A program made the translations under genes and the position numbers. Below are positions 9,684 to 19,666 of a stretch of 64,000 bases of DNA, piece by piece. This DNA comes from Perlabentimonas gracilis (GTDB taxonomy: Bacteria; Bacteroidota; Bacteroidia; Bacteroidales; Tenuifilaceae). The stretch covers positions 51,480 through 115,479 of the forward strand of contig NZ_JAANIG010000010.1 in assembly GCF_011174675.1 (NCBI RefSeq), given 5' to 3'. Numbering within the stretch: the first letter of the stretch is position 1; every line of letters begins with the position of its first letter. The notes beneath the pieces are model-generated. The model was not told where the DNA came from and searched no databases. It saw only the letters and a program-made list of their open reading frames with translations.

Positions 9684-10457
9684 ATGGCAATTACTAGAAC
9701 GGAAGAGGAAATTGAGCTGCTACGGATTAATGCCGACTTGGTTTCGCTAACATTAGCAGAGGTAGCCAAACAGGTTAAACCTGGGGTTACTACCTTGGCT
9801 CTCGATAAGGTGGCAGAGGAATTTATCCGTGATCACGGAGCAGAACCCGGATTCCTAGGGTATAACGGTTTTCCTAATACCCTATGCACCTCAGTTAACG
9901 ATGCCGTGGTGCATGGAATTCCATCCAATGCGGAGCTTAAGGATGGCGATATTGTTTCGGTAGATTGTGGTACGAAGTACCAAGGCTTTTATGGAGATTC
10001 AGCCTACACATTTGCTGTAGGAGAGGTATCAGCCGAAGTTAAGAAGTTGCTGCAAGTAACCGAGCAAAGCCTCTTCAAGGGCATCAATGAAGCAATTCAT
10101 GGAAACCGAATTGGAGACATTTCAAGTGCCGTTCAGATGCATGCTGAGAATAATGGATTCTCAGTTGTTCGTGAGCTCGTTGGCCATGGATTAGGTCGAA
10201 ATATGCACGAGAAGCCTGAGGTGCCGAACTACGGTAGCAGAGGGCGCGGTTCAAAGCTAGTTGAAGGTATGGTAATTTGTATTGAGCCCATGGTGAACAT
10301 TGGCACCAAGCATATCTATCAGGAGGACGATGGCTGGACCATAAAGACATACGACCATAAGCCCTCGGCCCATTACGAGCTTACAGTAGTAATTCGCAAG
10401 GGAGAGCCTCAAGTGCTCTCAACCTTTAAATACATAGAGGAAGTTTACAAGTTATAA
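9684..10457 (+). CDS. map: Methionine aminopeptidase type I
   Basis: This enzyme removes the initiator methionine from new proteins. The 257-residue product has the class I core without the N-terminal zinc extension. The metal ligands are seen as Asp in SVDCGTKY, Asp in YGDSAYTF, His in GHGLGRNMHEKPEVPNYG, Glu in CIEPM, and Glu in YELTVVI. The gene is placed between secY and infA, a common arrangement in this phylum. Confidence 0.97.
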   Translation: MAITRTEEEIELLRINADLVSLTLAEVAKQVKPGVTTLALDKVAEEFIRDHGAEPGFLGYNGFPNTLCTSVNDAVVHGIPSNAELKDGDIVSVDCGTKYQGFYGDSAYTFAVGEVSAEVKKLLQVTEQSLFKGINEAIHGNRIGDISSAVQMHAENNGFSVVRELVGHGLGRNMHEKPEVPNYGSRGRGSKLVEGMVICIEPMVNIGTKHIYQEDDGWTIKTYDHKPSAHYELTVVIRKGEPQVLSTFKYIEEVYKL

Positions 10458-10474
10458 CAAACTTAAATTGAATT

Positions 10475-10693
10475 ATGGCCAAACAACCTGCCATAGAGAA
10501 AGACGGAACAATTATAGAAGCCCTATCGAACGCAATGTTTCGGGTAGAGTTAGATAATGGACACGTAATTACTGCCCATATCTCGGGTAAAATGCGTATG
10601 CATTACATCAAAATTCTACCGGGCGATAAGGTTAAGGTTGAGATGTCACCCTACGATTTATCGAAGGGGCGCATAACGTTCCGGTATAAGTAA
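10475..10693 (+). CDS. infA: Translation initiation factor IF-1
   Basis: IF-1 is a single OB-fold protein that occupies the 30S A site during initiation. The 72-residue product has the usual sequence: [20 protein letters not shown], then [20 protein letters not shown], ending [13 protein letters not shown]. It lies 17 bp after map and 25 bp before rpmJ. Confidence 0.98.
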   Translation: MAKQPAIEKDGTIIEALSNAMFRVELDNGHVITAHISGKMRMHYIKILPGDKVKVEMSPYDLSKGRITFRYK

Positions 10694-10718
10694 TTTTAAC
10701 CGATAATAAGTAATTGCG

Positions 10719-10835
10719 ATGAAAGTAAGAGCTTCAGTTAAAAAACGCAGCGACGATTGCAAAATCGTTAAGCGTAAAGGGCGTTTGTACGTGATTAACA
10801 AAAAAAATCCGAAGTTTAAACAACGCCAAGGATAA
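10719..10835 (+). CDS. rpmJ: 50S ribosomal protein L36 (zinc-free form)
   Basis: A 38-codon gene read directly: [20 protein letters not shown], then [18 protein letters not shown] and TAA. The start, the end and the length are those of L36. Of the four zinc ligands of the classical form (Cys, Cys, Cys, His), only one Cys remains; the others are Ser, Asn and Phe. This is therefore the C-minus type, which does not need zinc. The same holds for S14 and S4 in this operon. Confidence 0.95.
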   Translation: MKVRASVKKRSDDCKIVKRKGRLYVINKKNPKFKQRQG

Positions 10836-10840
10836 TTTAT

Positions 10841-10869
10841 TAACTTTGTACCCTAATTTTTTTAAGGAG
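10841..10869 (+). promoter_or_regulatory. Possible internal promoter plus Shine-Dalgarno sequence before rpsM
   Basis: TAACTTTG at 10841-10848 matches the Bacteroidota -7 element TAnnTTTG. The upstream -33 element is weak (TTTA at 10815-10818, spacing 22). At 10864-10869 an AAGGAG lies 5 bp before the rpsM ATG. This is the only strong Shine-Dalgarno noticed among the ribosomal genes here, in a phylum that rarely uses one. The two signals together suggest rpsM-rplQ can be expressed as a separate unit. Confidence 0.5.
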
Positions 10870-10874
10870 ATAAT

Positions 10875-11252
10875 ATGGCACGTATAGTAGGTGTTGATTT
10901 ACCCAAAAACAAGCGAGGCGAAGTAGCGCTAACCTATATCTATGGTATTGGGCGAAGCAGTGCACGCAAAATCCTTGAGAGCGCAGGCGTTGATGCCAAT
11001 GCCCATGTAAAGGATTGGACAGATGATAACATAAACAGTATCCGCGCAATACTTAACGAGAAGTATAAAGTGGAAGGTGAGCTGCGTTCAATGGTTCAGC
11101 TTAATATTAAACGGTTAATGGACATTGGTTGCTACCGCGGTATTCGCCACCGTATCGGTTTACCTGTTAGAGGTCAAAGCACCAAGAACAACGCTAGAAC
11201 CCGCAAGGGAAGAAAGAAAACCGTTGCCAACAAGAAGAAAGCGACTAAATAG
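10875..11252 (+). CDS. rpsM: 30S ribosomal protein S13
   Basis: S13 sits at the top of the 30S head and contacts L5 and the P-site tRNA. The 125-residue product starts [20 protein letters not shown] and has the helix-two-turn-helix region and the basic tail with [20 protein letters not shown]. The ATG has a clear Shine-Dalgarno 5 bp upstream, unlike its neighbours. It is the first gene of the alpha operon. Confidence 0.97.
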   Translation: MARIVGVDLPKNKRGEVALTYIYGIGRSSARKILESAGVDANAHVKDWTDDNINSIRAILNEKYKVEGELRSMVQLNIKRLMDIGCYRGIRHRIGLPVRGQSTKNNARTRKGRKKTVANKKKATK

Positions 11253-11262
11253 ATCATAGGTT

Positions 11263-11652
11263 ATGGCAAAGAAAACAGGATCAGCTAAGAAAAGAATTGT
11301 TAAGGTTGAAGCAGTAGGACAGGCACACGTTCACTCCTCGTTCAACAATATCATTGTTACCCTTACCAACAGCACGGGACAAGTTATTTCTTGGTCATCG
11401 GCTGGTAAAATGGGATTTAGGGGTTCTAAAAAGAACACCCCTTACGCAGCGCAAACCGCAGCTGGCGATTGCGCCAAAGTGGCTTACGATTTAGGACTTC
11501 GCAAGGTGAAGGTGTACGTTAAAGGACCTGGCTCAGGCCGTGAGTCTGCTATTCGTACCATTCACTCCGCTGGAATTGAGGTAACTGAAATAGTTGATGT
11601 TACTCCACTACCACATAACGGTTGTCGTCCTCCCAAAAGGCGCAGAGTATAA
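11263..11652 (+). CDS. rpsK: 30S ribosomal protein S11
   Basis: S11 forms part of the 30S platform near the E site and the anti-Shine-Dalgarno end of 16S rRNA. The 129-residue product has [20 protein letters not shown], the [19 protein letters not shown] block and the C-terminal [15 protein letters not shown]. Normal length and order. Confidence 0.98.
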   Translation: MAKKTGSAKKRIVKVEAVGQAHVHSSFNNIIVTLTNSTGQVISWSSAGKMGFRGSKKNTPYAAQTAAGDCAKVAYDLGLRKVKVYVKGPGSGRESAIRTIHSAGIEVTEIVDVTPLPHNGCRPPKRRRV

Positions 11653-11692
11653 TAATTTTGGTAGTAATATAGAATTTTAAAACTATTGAGGA

Positions 11693-12301
11693 ATGGCAAG
11701 ATATACTGGACCAACCACTAAGATTGCAAGAAAATTTGGGGAACCCATTTTTGGGCCAGATAAAGTTCTTGAAAAGAAGAACTACCCCCCTGGAATGCAT
11801 GGCATCAACAAGAAACGTAAGAAAGTATCCGAATACGGCGTTCAGCTTCAAGAAAAGCAAAAAGCTAAATTCACCTACGGTGTGCTAGAGAAGCAATTTG
11901 CCAACACCTTCAAAAAGGCATCGAATATGCCTGGTGTAACTGGTGAAATTCTCCTTCAGCTACTTGAGTCTAGGCTCGATAATGTGGTGTACCGTTTAGG
12001 AATCGCCCCAACCCGTGCAGGAGCTCGTCAGCTAGTTTCGCATAGGCACATCACAGTGAATGGCAAGGTGGTTAACATCCCCTCGTACTCTCTTAAGCCT
12101 GGCGATTTAGTTGGTGTTCGTGAGAAATCAAAATCACTCGAAGTAGTAACAGAATCGTTAACTACCAACCGTTCATCAAAGTACTCATGGCTTGAGTGGG
12201 ATGGTGATCAGCTCGTTGGTAAATTTATGAGCAATCCCGAGCGTTCGGATATTCCTGAGAATATTAAGGAACAGCTAATTGTTGAACTATACTCCAAGTA
12301 A
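11693..12301 (+). CDS. rpsD: 30S ribosomal protein S4 (without zinc cysteines)
   Basis: S4 nucleates 30S assembly. The 202-residue product starts [20 protein letters not shown] and has the S4 RNA-binding domain at about residues 92-150 ([20 protein letters not shown], then [12 protein letters not shown]). There is no cysteine in the N-terminal region, so this is the zinc-free type. It lies 12 bp upstream of rpoA, the standard alpha operon arrangement. Confidence 0.97.
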   Translation: MARYTGPTTKIARKFGEPIFGPDKVLEKKNYPPGMHGINKKRKKVSEYGVQLQEKQKAKFTYGVLEKQFANTFKKASNMPGVTGEILLQLLESRLDNVVYRLGIAPTRAGARQLVSHRHITVNGKVVNIPSYSLKPGDLVGVREKSKSLEVVTESLTTNRSSKYSWLEWDGDQLVGKFMSNPERSDIPENIKEQLIVELYSK

Positions 12302-12313
12302 AAACTAAACCGA

Positions 12314-13306
12314 ATGGCAATTCTGGCATTTCAAAAACCCGATAAGGTAATTATGCTTGAATCTACCGATACTCTAGGTAGGTTTGAGTTTCGTCCTCTA
12401 GAGCCAGGCTATGGAATAACTGTAGGGAATTCCCTTAGACGAATACTTCTTTCGTCACTCGAGGGATTCGCCATCACATCCATCAAGATTTCTGGTGTAG
12501 ACCACGAGTTTTCCGTTATACCTGGAGTGATAGAAGATGTTCCTGAAATAATCCTTAACCTAAAACAAATCAGGTTAAAGCGCATTGTTGAGGATGTAGA
12601 AGACGAGAAGGTTACCATATCTATTTCTGGTCAAAACGAGTTTAAGGCTGGATTCCTATCGAACTTTCTCACCGGCTTTAAGGTGCTTAACCCCGACTTT
12701 GTAATTTGCAGGATGGAGCCCGATGTGAAACTTGAGATTCAAGTGACCATCCGCAAGGGTAGGGGTTATATCCCAGCCGAGGAAAATAAAGAGGAGGATG
12801 CTGAGTTTGGTGTTATACCCATCGACTCCATTCACACTCCCATTAAGAACGTAAAGTTTGATGTTGAAAACTATAGGGTTGAGCAAAAAACTGACTACGA
12901 GAAGTTGGTGTTCGAAATCCAGACCGATGGAAGCATACATCCAAAGGATGCCCTTAAGGAGGCCGCTAAAATACTTATTTATCACTTCATGCTTTTCTCC
13001 GATGAGAAAATCACGCTGGATGCAGACGACAAGTTTGCCAACGATGAGTTTGATGAGGAAGTATTGCATATGCGCCAGCTCCTTAAAACCAAGCTAGTTG
13101 ATTTGGATCTGTCGGTTCGAGCCCTAAACTGCCTCAAGGCAGCCGATGTGGATACCCTAGGCGACTTGGTAAGATTCAACAAAAACGATCTGCTGAAATT
13201 TAGGAACTTCGGTAAGAAATCGCTCACCGAGCTCGAAGATCTGCTCGATGCGATGAACCTATCTTTCGGCATGGATATTTCAAAGTACAAACTTGACAAG
13301 GAATAA
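12314..13306 (+). CDS. rpoA: DNA-directed RNA polymerase subunit alpha
   Basis: The alpha subunit scaffolds RNA polymerase assembly. In the 330-residue product the N-terminal domain is marked by [20 protein letters not shown] and [15 protein letters not shown] near residues 25-60, and the dimer/beta contact region extends to about residue 230. The C-terminal domain (about 255-325) contains [20 protein letters not shown] and the helix-hairpin-helix region [16 protein letters not shown]. Length and context are standard. Confidence 0.98.
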   Translation: MAILAFQKPDKVIMLESTDTLGRFEFRPLEPGYGITVGNSLRRILLSSLEGFAITSIKISGVDHEFSVIPGVIEDVPEIILNLKQIRLKRIVEDVEDEKVTISISGQNEFKAGFLSNFLTGFKVLNPDFVICRMEPDVKLEIQVTIRKGRGYIPAEENKEEDAEFGVIPIDSIHTPIKNVKFDVENYRVEQKTDYEKLVFEIQTDGSIHPKDALKEAAKILIYHFMLFSDEKITLDADDKFANDEFDEEVLHMRQLLKTKLVDLDLSVRALNCLKAADVDTLGDLVRFNKNDLLKFRNFGKKSLTELEDLLDAMNLSFGMDISKYKLDKE

Positions 13307-13311
13307 TTGCG

Positions 13312-13893
13312 ATGAGACACAATAAAAAAGGAAATCATCTAGGACGTACAGCATCTCACCGTAAGGCAATGCTTGCTAATATGGCCGTGTCATTAATTAA
13401 GCACAAGCGTATTAAGACCACCGTAGCCAAGGCAAAAGCTCTTAGAACTTACGTTGAGCCCATTATTACAAAGAGTAAGAGTGATACCACTCATTCACGC
13501 AGAACTGTATTTGCATTTCTTAAGGATAAGTATGCAGTAACCGAACTGTTCCGTGAGATATCTGTAAAAGTAGCCGAAAGGCCAGGTGGATATACTAGGA
13601 TTTTAAAGACTGGAACTCGTTTGGGAGATAATGCTGAGATGTGTATCATTGAACTAGTTGATTACAACACAACCTATGCTTCTGAGCAAAAGGCTGATAA
13701 AACAGTTGCAAAACGCACACGAAGAGGTAAAGCAAAATCGGCTGATGAGCCCAAGGCTACTGCCAAAAAGGAGGATACCGCTGTTAAAGAAGTAAATGAA
13801 GAGCCTAAAGCTGAGGCACAGGTAGAGGAGCCCAAGGCTGAGGATACAGCCAAAGACGCTGAAGAAGAAAACGCACAAGAGGATACCAAGTAG
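13312..13893 (+). CDS. rplQ: 50S ribosomal protein L17 with acidic-basic C-terminal extension
   Basis: The first 120 or so residues are a normal L17 ([20 protein letters not shown], then [19 protein letters not shown], and later [21 protein letters not shown]). The protein is 193 residues long, while bacterial L17 is usually 116-130. The extra 70 residues are low-complexity Lys/Glu/Ala, first basic (KRTRRGKAK), then acidic with a repeated EEPKAE unit. Such tails occur in this phylum; their role is not known to me. The gene ends the operon and is followed by a terminator. Confidence 0.96.
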   Translation: MRHNKKGNHLGRTASHRKAMLANMAVSLIKHKRIKTTVAKAKALRTYVEPIITKSKSDTTHSRRTVFAFLKDKYAVTELFREISVKVAERPGGYTRILKTGTRLGDNAEMCIIELVDYNTTYASEQKADKTVAKRTRRGKAKSADEPKATAKKEDTAVKEVNEEPKAEAQVEEPKAEDTAKDAEEENAQEDTK

Positions 13894-13916
13894 TAATTCT
13901 CTCACGTAGAGATTCT

Positions 13917-13952
13917 AAAAGGGATTGGCTTCGCTGCTAAATCCCTTTTTTT
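13917..13952 (+). terminator. Rho-independent terminator after rplQ
   Basis: Ten-base stem AAAAGGGATT (13917-13926) pairs perfectly with 13940-13949, loop of 13 bases, and the T run extends to 13952. It lies 24 bp after the rplQ stop and separates the ribosomal operon from eno. Confidence 0.85.
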
Positions 13953-13984
13953 AACTAATTTTATCGGAGTTTTTTTAACTTTAA

Positions 13985-15286
<1,302 letters not shown>

Positions 15287-15298
15287 TCCATATCACCT

Positions 15299-15339
15299 AA
15301 AAAATGGGCTCACTCCTTATGGGGATGAGCCCATTTTTT
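15299..15339 (+). terminator. Rho-independent terminator after eno
   Basis: A 14-base stem AAAAAATGGGCTCA (15299-15312) pairs perfectly with TGAGCCCATTTTTT (15326-15339); 13-base loop. The A run on the left arm means it could also stop transcription from the other side, but no gene faces it there. Confidence 0.9.
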
Positions 15340-15536
15340 GTATCTTCACACGAAATAACAACTAAACCCTTGATGACACTTAGCGTACTTGTGCCCCATA
15401 GCGATATCCGAAATTGGATCTATTTGGTTAGCCGATCTTTCGTTAAGTTTACTTCTACTTGATTTCTCAATATGCAACAAGGAATGATGCAATACAGAAA
15501 TACTTTAGTATCTTTATTGGTAAGCCATTTGTTTTA

Positions 15537-18500
15537 ATGACAAAAAGACTGCTATACAAGATTTTGTTGGCCACGATTATAGTCGTGTTGCTTCCTGTTG
15601 CAACTATATCTGGAGAAAGGGTAATCCAGGTTGAAACTTTTAATATTGAGAGTGGTTTATCGAAGTCCAATGTAACCAGCCTTCTGCTCGATTCCTATGG
15701 ATTCCTTTGGATTGGAACCCAGGATGGCCTGAACAGGTACGATGGGTACACATTTAAAGCCTATAGGAATAACCCGCTGAATGACAACTCGCTTAGTAAT
15801 AATAGTATCTTGTCTATTTGTGAGGATAATGAGGGAAACCTGTGGGTTGGCACGTGGCGAGGGCTAAGCGTTTTCAATAGGAGAGACGAGTCTTTTGTAA
15901 ACTATTATCACTACCCCAACGACCCGAAAAGCCTTAGTGGCGATAGAGTTTTTGAAGTATTCAAGGATAGGCAAGGTGCTATGTGGATTAAAACCTTGGA
16001 TGCGCTCGATAAATTTGACCCCACCACTAACTCCTTTGTTCGGTACCCACACTATTCTGATCTTTTTACCTATTACTCCGATGTGAATGATTTTTCCATT
16101 TTTGAGGATAGCCAAAATAGGTTTTGGGTAGGCACGAAGGATGGATTACTGCTGTTTGATCGGAATAATGGAGATTTTAAGAGATATTACCACAACCCAC
16201 AGGACGCGTACTCATTAAGCAGTAATCGGGTTACCAGCATAGTTGAGGATAGTGACAATAACTTGTGGATTGGAACATCGGATGGGCTCAACCTGTACTT
16301 GCCCCAAAGGGGTGGGTTTGCTAGGTATTTGAAAACGGCCAACAGGCAGGGGGTTAACGTGAATGTGCTTTACGTTAATAGTAAAGGCCTTCTCCTCATT
16401 GGCACTGAGTATGGGTTGGATAGTTTTAACCCGAGGACAGGTGAACTCACATCCTTTGTGAAGTATGCCAATGGGCAAGAGCTATACTCCTCTATTGTGA
16501 ATTCAATAGTTGAGGATAACTCCCAAATTATTTGGGTTGGAACTCAGGCGGGTCTAGTAAAGTGGGACACCAAAAACCAAAAGTTTCAAAACTATTCCAA
16601 GGATCAGAACGGAGAGAACCTGTTTGCCAACAATACCATTGCATCTCTGTTTGATGATGGTAATTCAATATGGGTGGGCACCTGGGGAACTGGGTTGCAT
16701 ATATTTAACCCCAGAACAAACCGAGTTACATCGCATTACACCCGAGGCAAGGGATTCCCGTATACCATTGTCAACGATTTTGTGCATGTAATCCAGCAAC
16801 TTGAGAGCGGCACCATACTGATTGGTACTAGGAATGGAATTCAGCAGTATCAACCCCGAAGCAAAACCTTTGTAGATTTTTTCGAGCTACATCAGGTCGA
16901 TACCGATAATGTTTTTACTGAGAATAGGGTGTATGCCCTCAAGGAGGATGGTAAAGGTAATCTTTGGATTGCAACCCGCCTTGGATTGCATCGCTTTGAC
17001 TATGAATCTTTACAGAGTTTTTACCATACGCCTTCTGATTCTCTCTCGCTTTCCTCAAGCGAAATTCATTGCATTGAGGTAGATGGGGATGATCTATGGG
17101 TAGGCACATTTAACGGGTTAAACAGGTTGGATTTGAACACCTTATCCATAAAGCAATTTCGAAGGGAGGACGAGTATAAGGCCGGAGGCCTTATATCGAA
17201 CGATATCGTATCGCTTAAGCGCGACTCCAGGGGCTACTTGTGGGTTGGTACACCATCGGGGCTGCACAAGTTTAACAAGCACAGCAAACATTTCGACCTT
17301 TATACCGAATCGGATGGATTACCCAACAACTTAATTTATGCCATTGAGGAAGACGATCAGGGTAATATTTGGGTTAGTACCAACTGGGGAATTGCCATGT
17401 TAAATCCAGACACAGGTCAGATTACATCCTACTCTGTTAGCGATGGACTGCAAAGCTTCGAGTTTAATGTGGGGGCAAGCCATAAATCATCTACAGGGGA
17501 ACTTTTTTTTGGTGGTATCCGAGGATTTAACTCTTTTCACCCCGACTCAATAATTCCGAATACCTGTATACCGCCCATAGCCATAACCTCTATTGAGTTT
17601 ATTGGTTCCCATGGGCAGTATGAGGTATCAGTTAGCGGGAAAGATGAAATAGTTATAAGACAAGACTTCTCGCTGATCAACATTGAGTTCTCTGCTCTCG
17701 AATTTACCCAGCCACACAAAAATACATTTATGTATAAGCTCGAAGGGCTAGAGGACGAGTGGATTAACTTAGGAACAAAGCGTTCGGCCACTTTTTCGAA
17801 CTTGAGAGAGGGGACTTATATTTTTAGAGTGAAAGGGGCCAACTGCGATAATGTATGGAACAACGAAGGCGTGTCGTTGCGAATTGTGGTGAAAACCGAT
17901 TTCTGGAAGTCACGATCTATGCTTTGGTTATATGGCGTACTATTTGTGTTTTCAATAATACTTTTCTTAAGATCTAGGACAAGAAACTTGAGGAAAACCA
18001 GCAGGTTGCTTCGCGAAAGAGAACACACCATGTCGGAGGTAGAAAAACAGAAGGAGGCGCTTATAATTCAAAACAAAAGCATTACCGATAGCATTAATTA
18101 TGCCAAGCGAATCCAAGAGGCGCTTATCCCTACCGAGAACCATTTTAGGCAAATACTACCCGAATCGTTCATCCTCTATATGCCAAAGGATATTGTAAGT
18201 GGCGATTTCTACTGGATTAATGAAACAGAAAATAAAATTTTTGTTGCCGCTATAGACTGCACTGGCCATGGCGTGCCGGGTGCCTTCATGTCGATCATTG
18301 GGGTTGAACTCCTCAGAAATATTACCAACGTACTGGGCATAAACGATGCAGCCGAAATTTTAAATCGCCTCGACAAGGGTGTGCATGATACCTTTTCAAA
18401 AGGGGGGGACGATTACGTAACGGTTAAGGATGGGATGGACGTTTCGTTCTGCGTTATTGATAAGGAGCAAAGCGTTATGCAGTTTGCCGGTGCCTTTAGC

Positions 18501-18845
18501 AACCTATACCTTATTCGCGATAGTAAGATTATTGAGGTTAAGGGCGATCGTTTTTCGGTTGGAACGGGTGGCGATCTGGATAAGCCTTTGTTTAACAGCC
18601 ATCTTATACCTATTCAGCCCGAGGATATGATTTATCTGTTTACCGATGGCTATGTTGATCAGTTTGGCGGCCCCGAAGGGAAAAAATACAAGTTTCGTCG
18701 TTTCCGCCACCTATTGCTAAATATCCATAAGTATCCGCTCGATATTCAGCGAAAATACTTGCTGGGTAGCATTAACGAATGGAGGGGAAAACTTGAGCAG
18801 GTAGACGATATACTAATTATCGGGATTAAGCCTGACCTCAAATAG
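15537..18845 (+). CDS. Two-propeller sensor with PP2C/SpoIIE phosphatase output
   Basis: A membrane signalling protein of about 1102 residues. The start at 15537 is preferred because it gives a clean signal peptide (MTKRLLYKILLATIIVVLLP); an earlier in-frame start at 15459 would add 26 residues before it. Fourteen Reg_prop repeats with the pattern LWIGTxxGLxxF (about 27-700) make two seven-blade propellers. A Y_Y_Y domain follows at about 715-786, one membrane helix at about 794-811, a short coiled coil, and a PP2C (SpoIIE-type) domain at about 850-1100 with VSGDFYW and DCTGHGVPGAFMS, which hold the metal aspartates. In this phylum such propellers usually feed a histidine kinase; here the output is a Ser/Thr phosphatase. 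The ligand is unknown. Confidence 0.9.
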   Translation: MTKRLLYKILLATIIVVLLPVATISGERVIQVETFNIESGLSKSNVTSLLLDSYGFLWIGTQDGLNRYDGYTFKAYRNNPLNDNSLSNNSILSICEDNEGNLWVGTWRGLSVFNRRDESFVNYYHYPNDPKSLSGDRVFEVFKDRQGAMWIKTLDALDKFDPTTNSFVRYPHYSDLFTYYSDVNDFSIFEDSQNRFWVGTKDGLLLFDRNNGDFKRYYHNPQDAYSLSSNRVTSIVEDSDNNLWIGTSDGLNLYLPQRGGFARYLKTANRQGVNVNVLYVNSKGLLLIGTEYGLDSFNPRTGELTSFVKYANGQELYSSIVNSIVEDNSQIIWVGTQAGLVKWDTKNQKFQNYSKDQNGENLFANNTIASLFDDGNSIWVGTWGTGLHIFNPRTNRVTSHYTRGKGFPYTIVNDFVHVIQQLESGTILIGTRNGIQQYQPRSKTFVDFFELHQVDTDNVFTENRVYALKEDGKGNLWIATRLGLHRFDYESLQSFYHTPSDSLSLSSSEIHCIEVDGDDLWVGTFNGLNRLDLNTLSIKQFRREDEYKAGGLISNDIVSLKRDSRGYLWVGTPSGLHKFNKHSKHFDLYTESDGLPNNLIYAIEEDDQGNIWVSTNWGIAMLNPDTGQITSYSVSDGLQSFEFNVGASHKSSTGELFFGGIRGFNSFHPDSIIPNTCIPPIAITSIEFIGSHGQYEVSVSGKDEIVIRQDFSLINIEFSALEFTQPHKNTFMYKLEGLEDEWINLGTKRSATFSNLREGTYIFRVKGANCDNVWNNEGVSLRIVVKTDFWKSRSMLWLYGVLFVFSIILFLRSRTRNLRKTSRLLREREHTMSEVEKQKEALIIQNKSITDSINYAKRIQEALIPTENHFRQILPESFILYMPKDIVSGDFYWINETENKIFVAAIDCTGHGVPGAFMSIIGVELLRNITNVLGINDAAEILNRLDKGVHDTFSKGGDDYVTVKDGMDVSFCVIDKEQSVMQFAGAFSNLYLIRDSKIIEVKGDRFSVGTGGDLDKPLFNSHLIPIQPEDMIYLFTDGYVDQFGGPEGKKYKFRRFRHLLLNIHKYPLDIQRKYLLGSINEWRGKLEQVDDILIIGIKPDLK

Positions 18846-18877
18846 CTAGCCTTTAATCAATTGTGCTTCTTTGTGAA

Positions 18878-19666
18878 ATGAATACTGCTTCAAAGCTCCT
18901 TAATCAACTCGTAAAACTTATGCTTGTGGTATGCCTTGTAATATGCTTTGGCATATGCCATCATCCTCCTGTTACAAATTACTCACTAGTATTGCCTACA
19001 ACAAACATCGATACGGTATACTTGAGAAATGTGCTGTTGGGTAATGTCGATTATGCTCACGACTCCAACTTTGTTAGGGTAGACCCAAAGTATGCCTACC
19101 GATCAATTTATCTAGAGCGGAATACATACAATGCATTTGTTGATATGCACAATGCAGCTGCGGCCGATGGAGTGGATCTGAAAATACTTTCGGGTGCAAG
19201 ATCGTTTGAGTATCAAAAAAGAATTTGGGAACATAAATGGGCATTATCAAAAGACAATCAACCTGATATTCAAAAGGCAACAGATATACTGAGGTATAGC
19301 GCAATGCCGGGCACCTCTCGCCACCATTGGGGTACCGATATCGACATAAATAGTTTGAGTAATGCCTATTTTGAGCGTGGCCGAGGGCTCAAGGAATACA
19401 CCTGGTTATTGGAGAATGCTGGACGATTTGGCTTCTGTCAAGTTTACACAAGCAAAGAGAATACCAACCGCACTGGTTACGAAATGGAGAGGTGGCATTG
19501 GTCTTACCTTCCTGTTGCCGCCGCTTACACCAATCATTACGCTCGAATGATAGGATACAAAGATTTAGTAGGCTTTTCAGGTTCCCATGTGGCTCCCGAT
19601 TTACAAGTTGTGGAACGTTACGTGTTAGGCGTTGCGGAGTGCAACTTTCCGCTCCTACTTAAGTAG
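18878..19666 (+). CDS. VanY-type D-alanyl-D-alanine carboxypeptidase (peptidase M15B)
   Basis: A zinc peptidase expected to trim the terminal D-Ala of peptidoglycan stem peptides in the periplasm. The 262-residue form starts at ATG 18878 (a GTG at 18863 is possible) with a hydrophobic N-terminal segment (LVKLMLVVCLVICFGIC). The M15 motifs are complete: SGARSFEYQKRIW, then PGTSRHHWGTDIDI with the zinc His and Asp, and WHWSYLP with the last zinc His. It follows the sensor by 32 bp and may be cotranscribed with it. Its 3' end overlaps the convergent histidine kinase gene by 12 bp. Not a vancomycin resistance determinant on this evidence: no vanH/A/X neighbours. Confidence 0.85.
   Translation: MNTASKLLNQLVKLMLVVCLVICFGICHHPPVTNYSLVLPTTNIDTVYLRNVLLGNVDYAHDSNFVRVDPKYAYRSIYLERNTYNAFVDMHNAAAADGVDLKILSGARSFEYQKRIWEHKWALSKDNQPDIQKATDILRYSAMPGTSRHHWGTDIDINSLSNAYFERGRGLKEYTWLLENAGRFGFCQVYTSKENTNRTGYEMERWHWSYLPVAAAYTNHYARMIGYKDLVGFSGSHVAPDLQVVERYVLGVAECNFPLLLK

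Noticed and set aside
12656..13069. A 137-codon open frame antisense to rpoA
   Set aside because: Fully inside a conserved gene, hydrophobic nonsense composition and no start context. Shadow frame.
18878..19666. A vancomycin resistance gene, because of VanY similarity
   Set aside because: No vanH, vanA or vanX homologues nearby. M15B carboxypeptidases are common cell wall enzymes.
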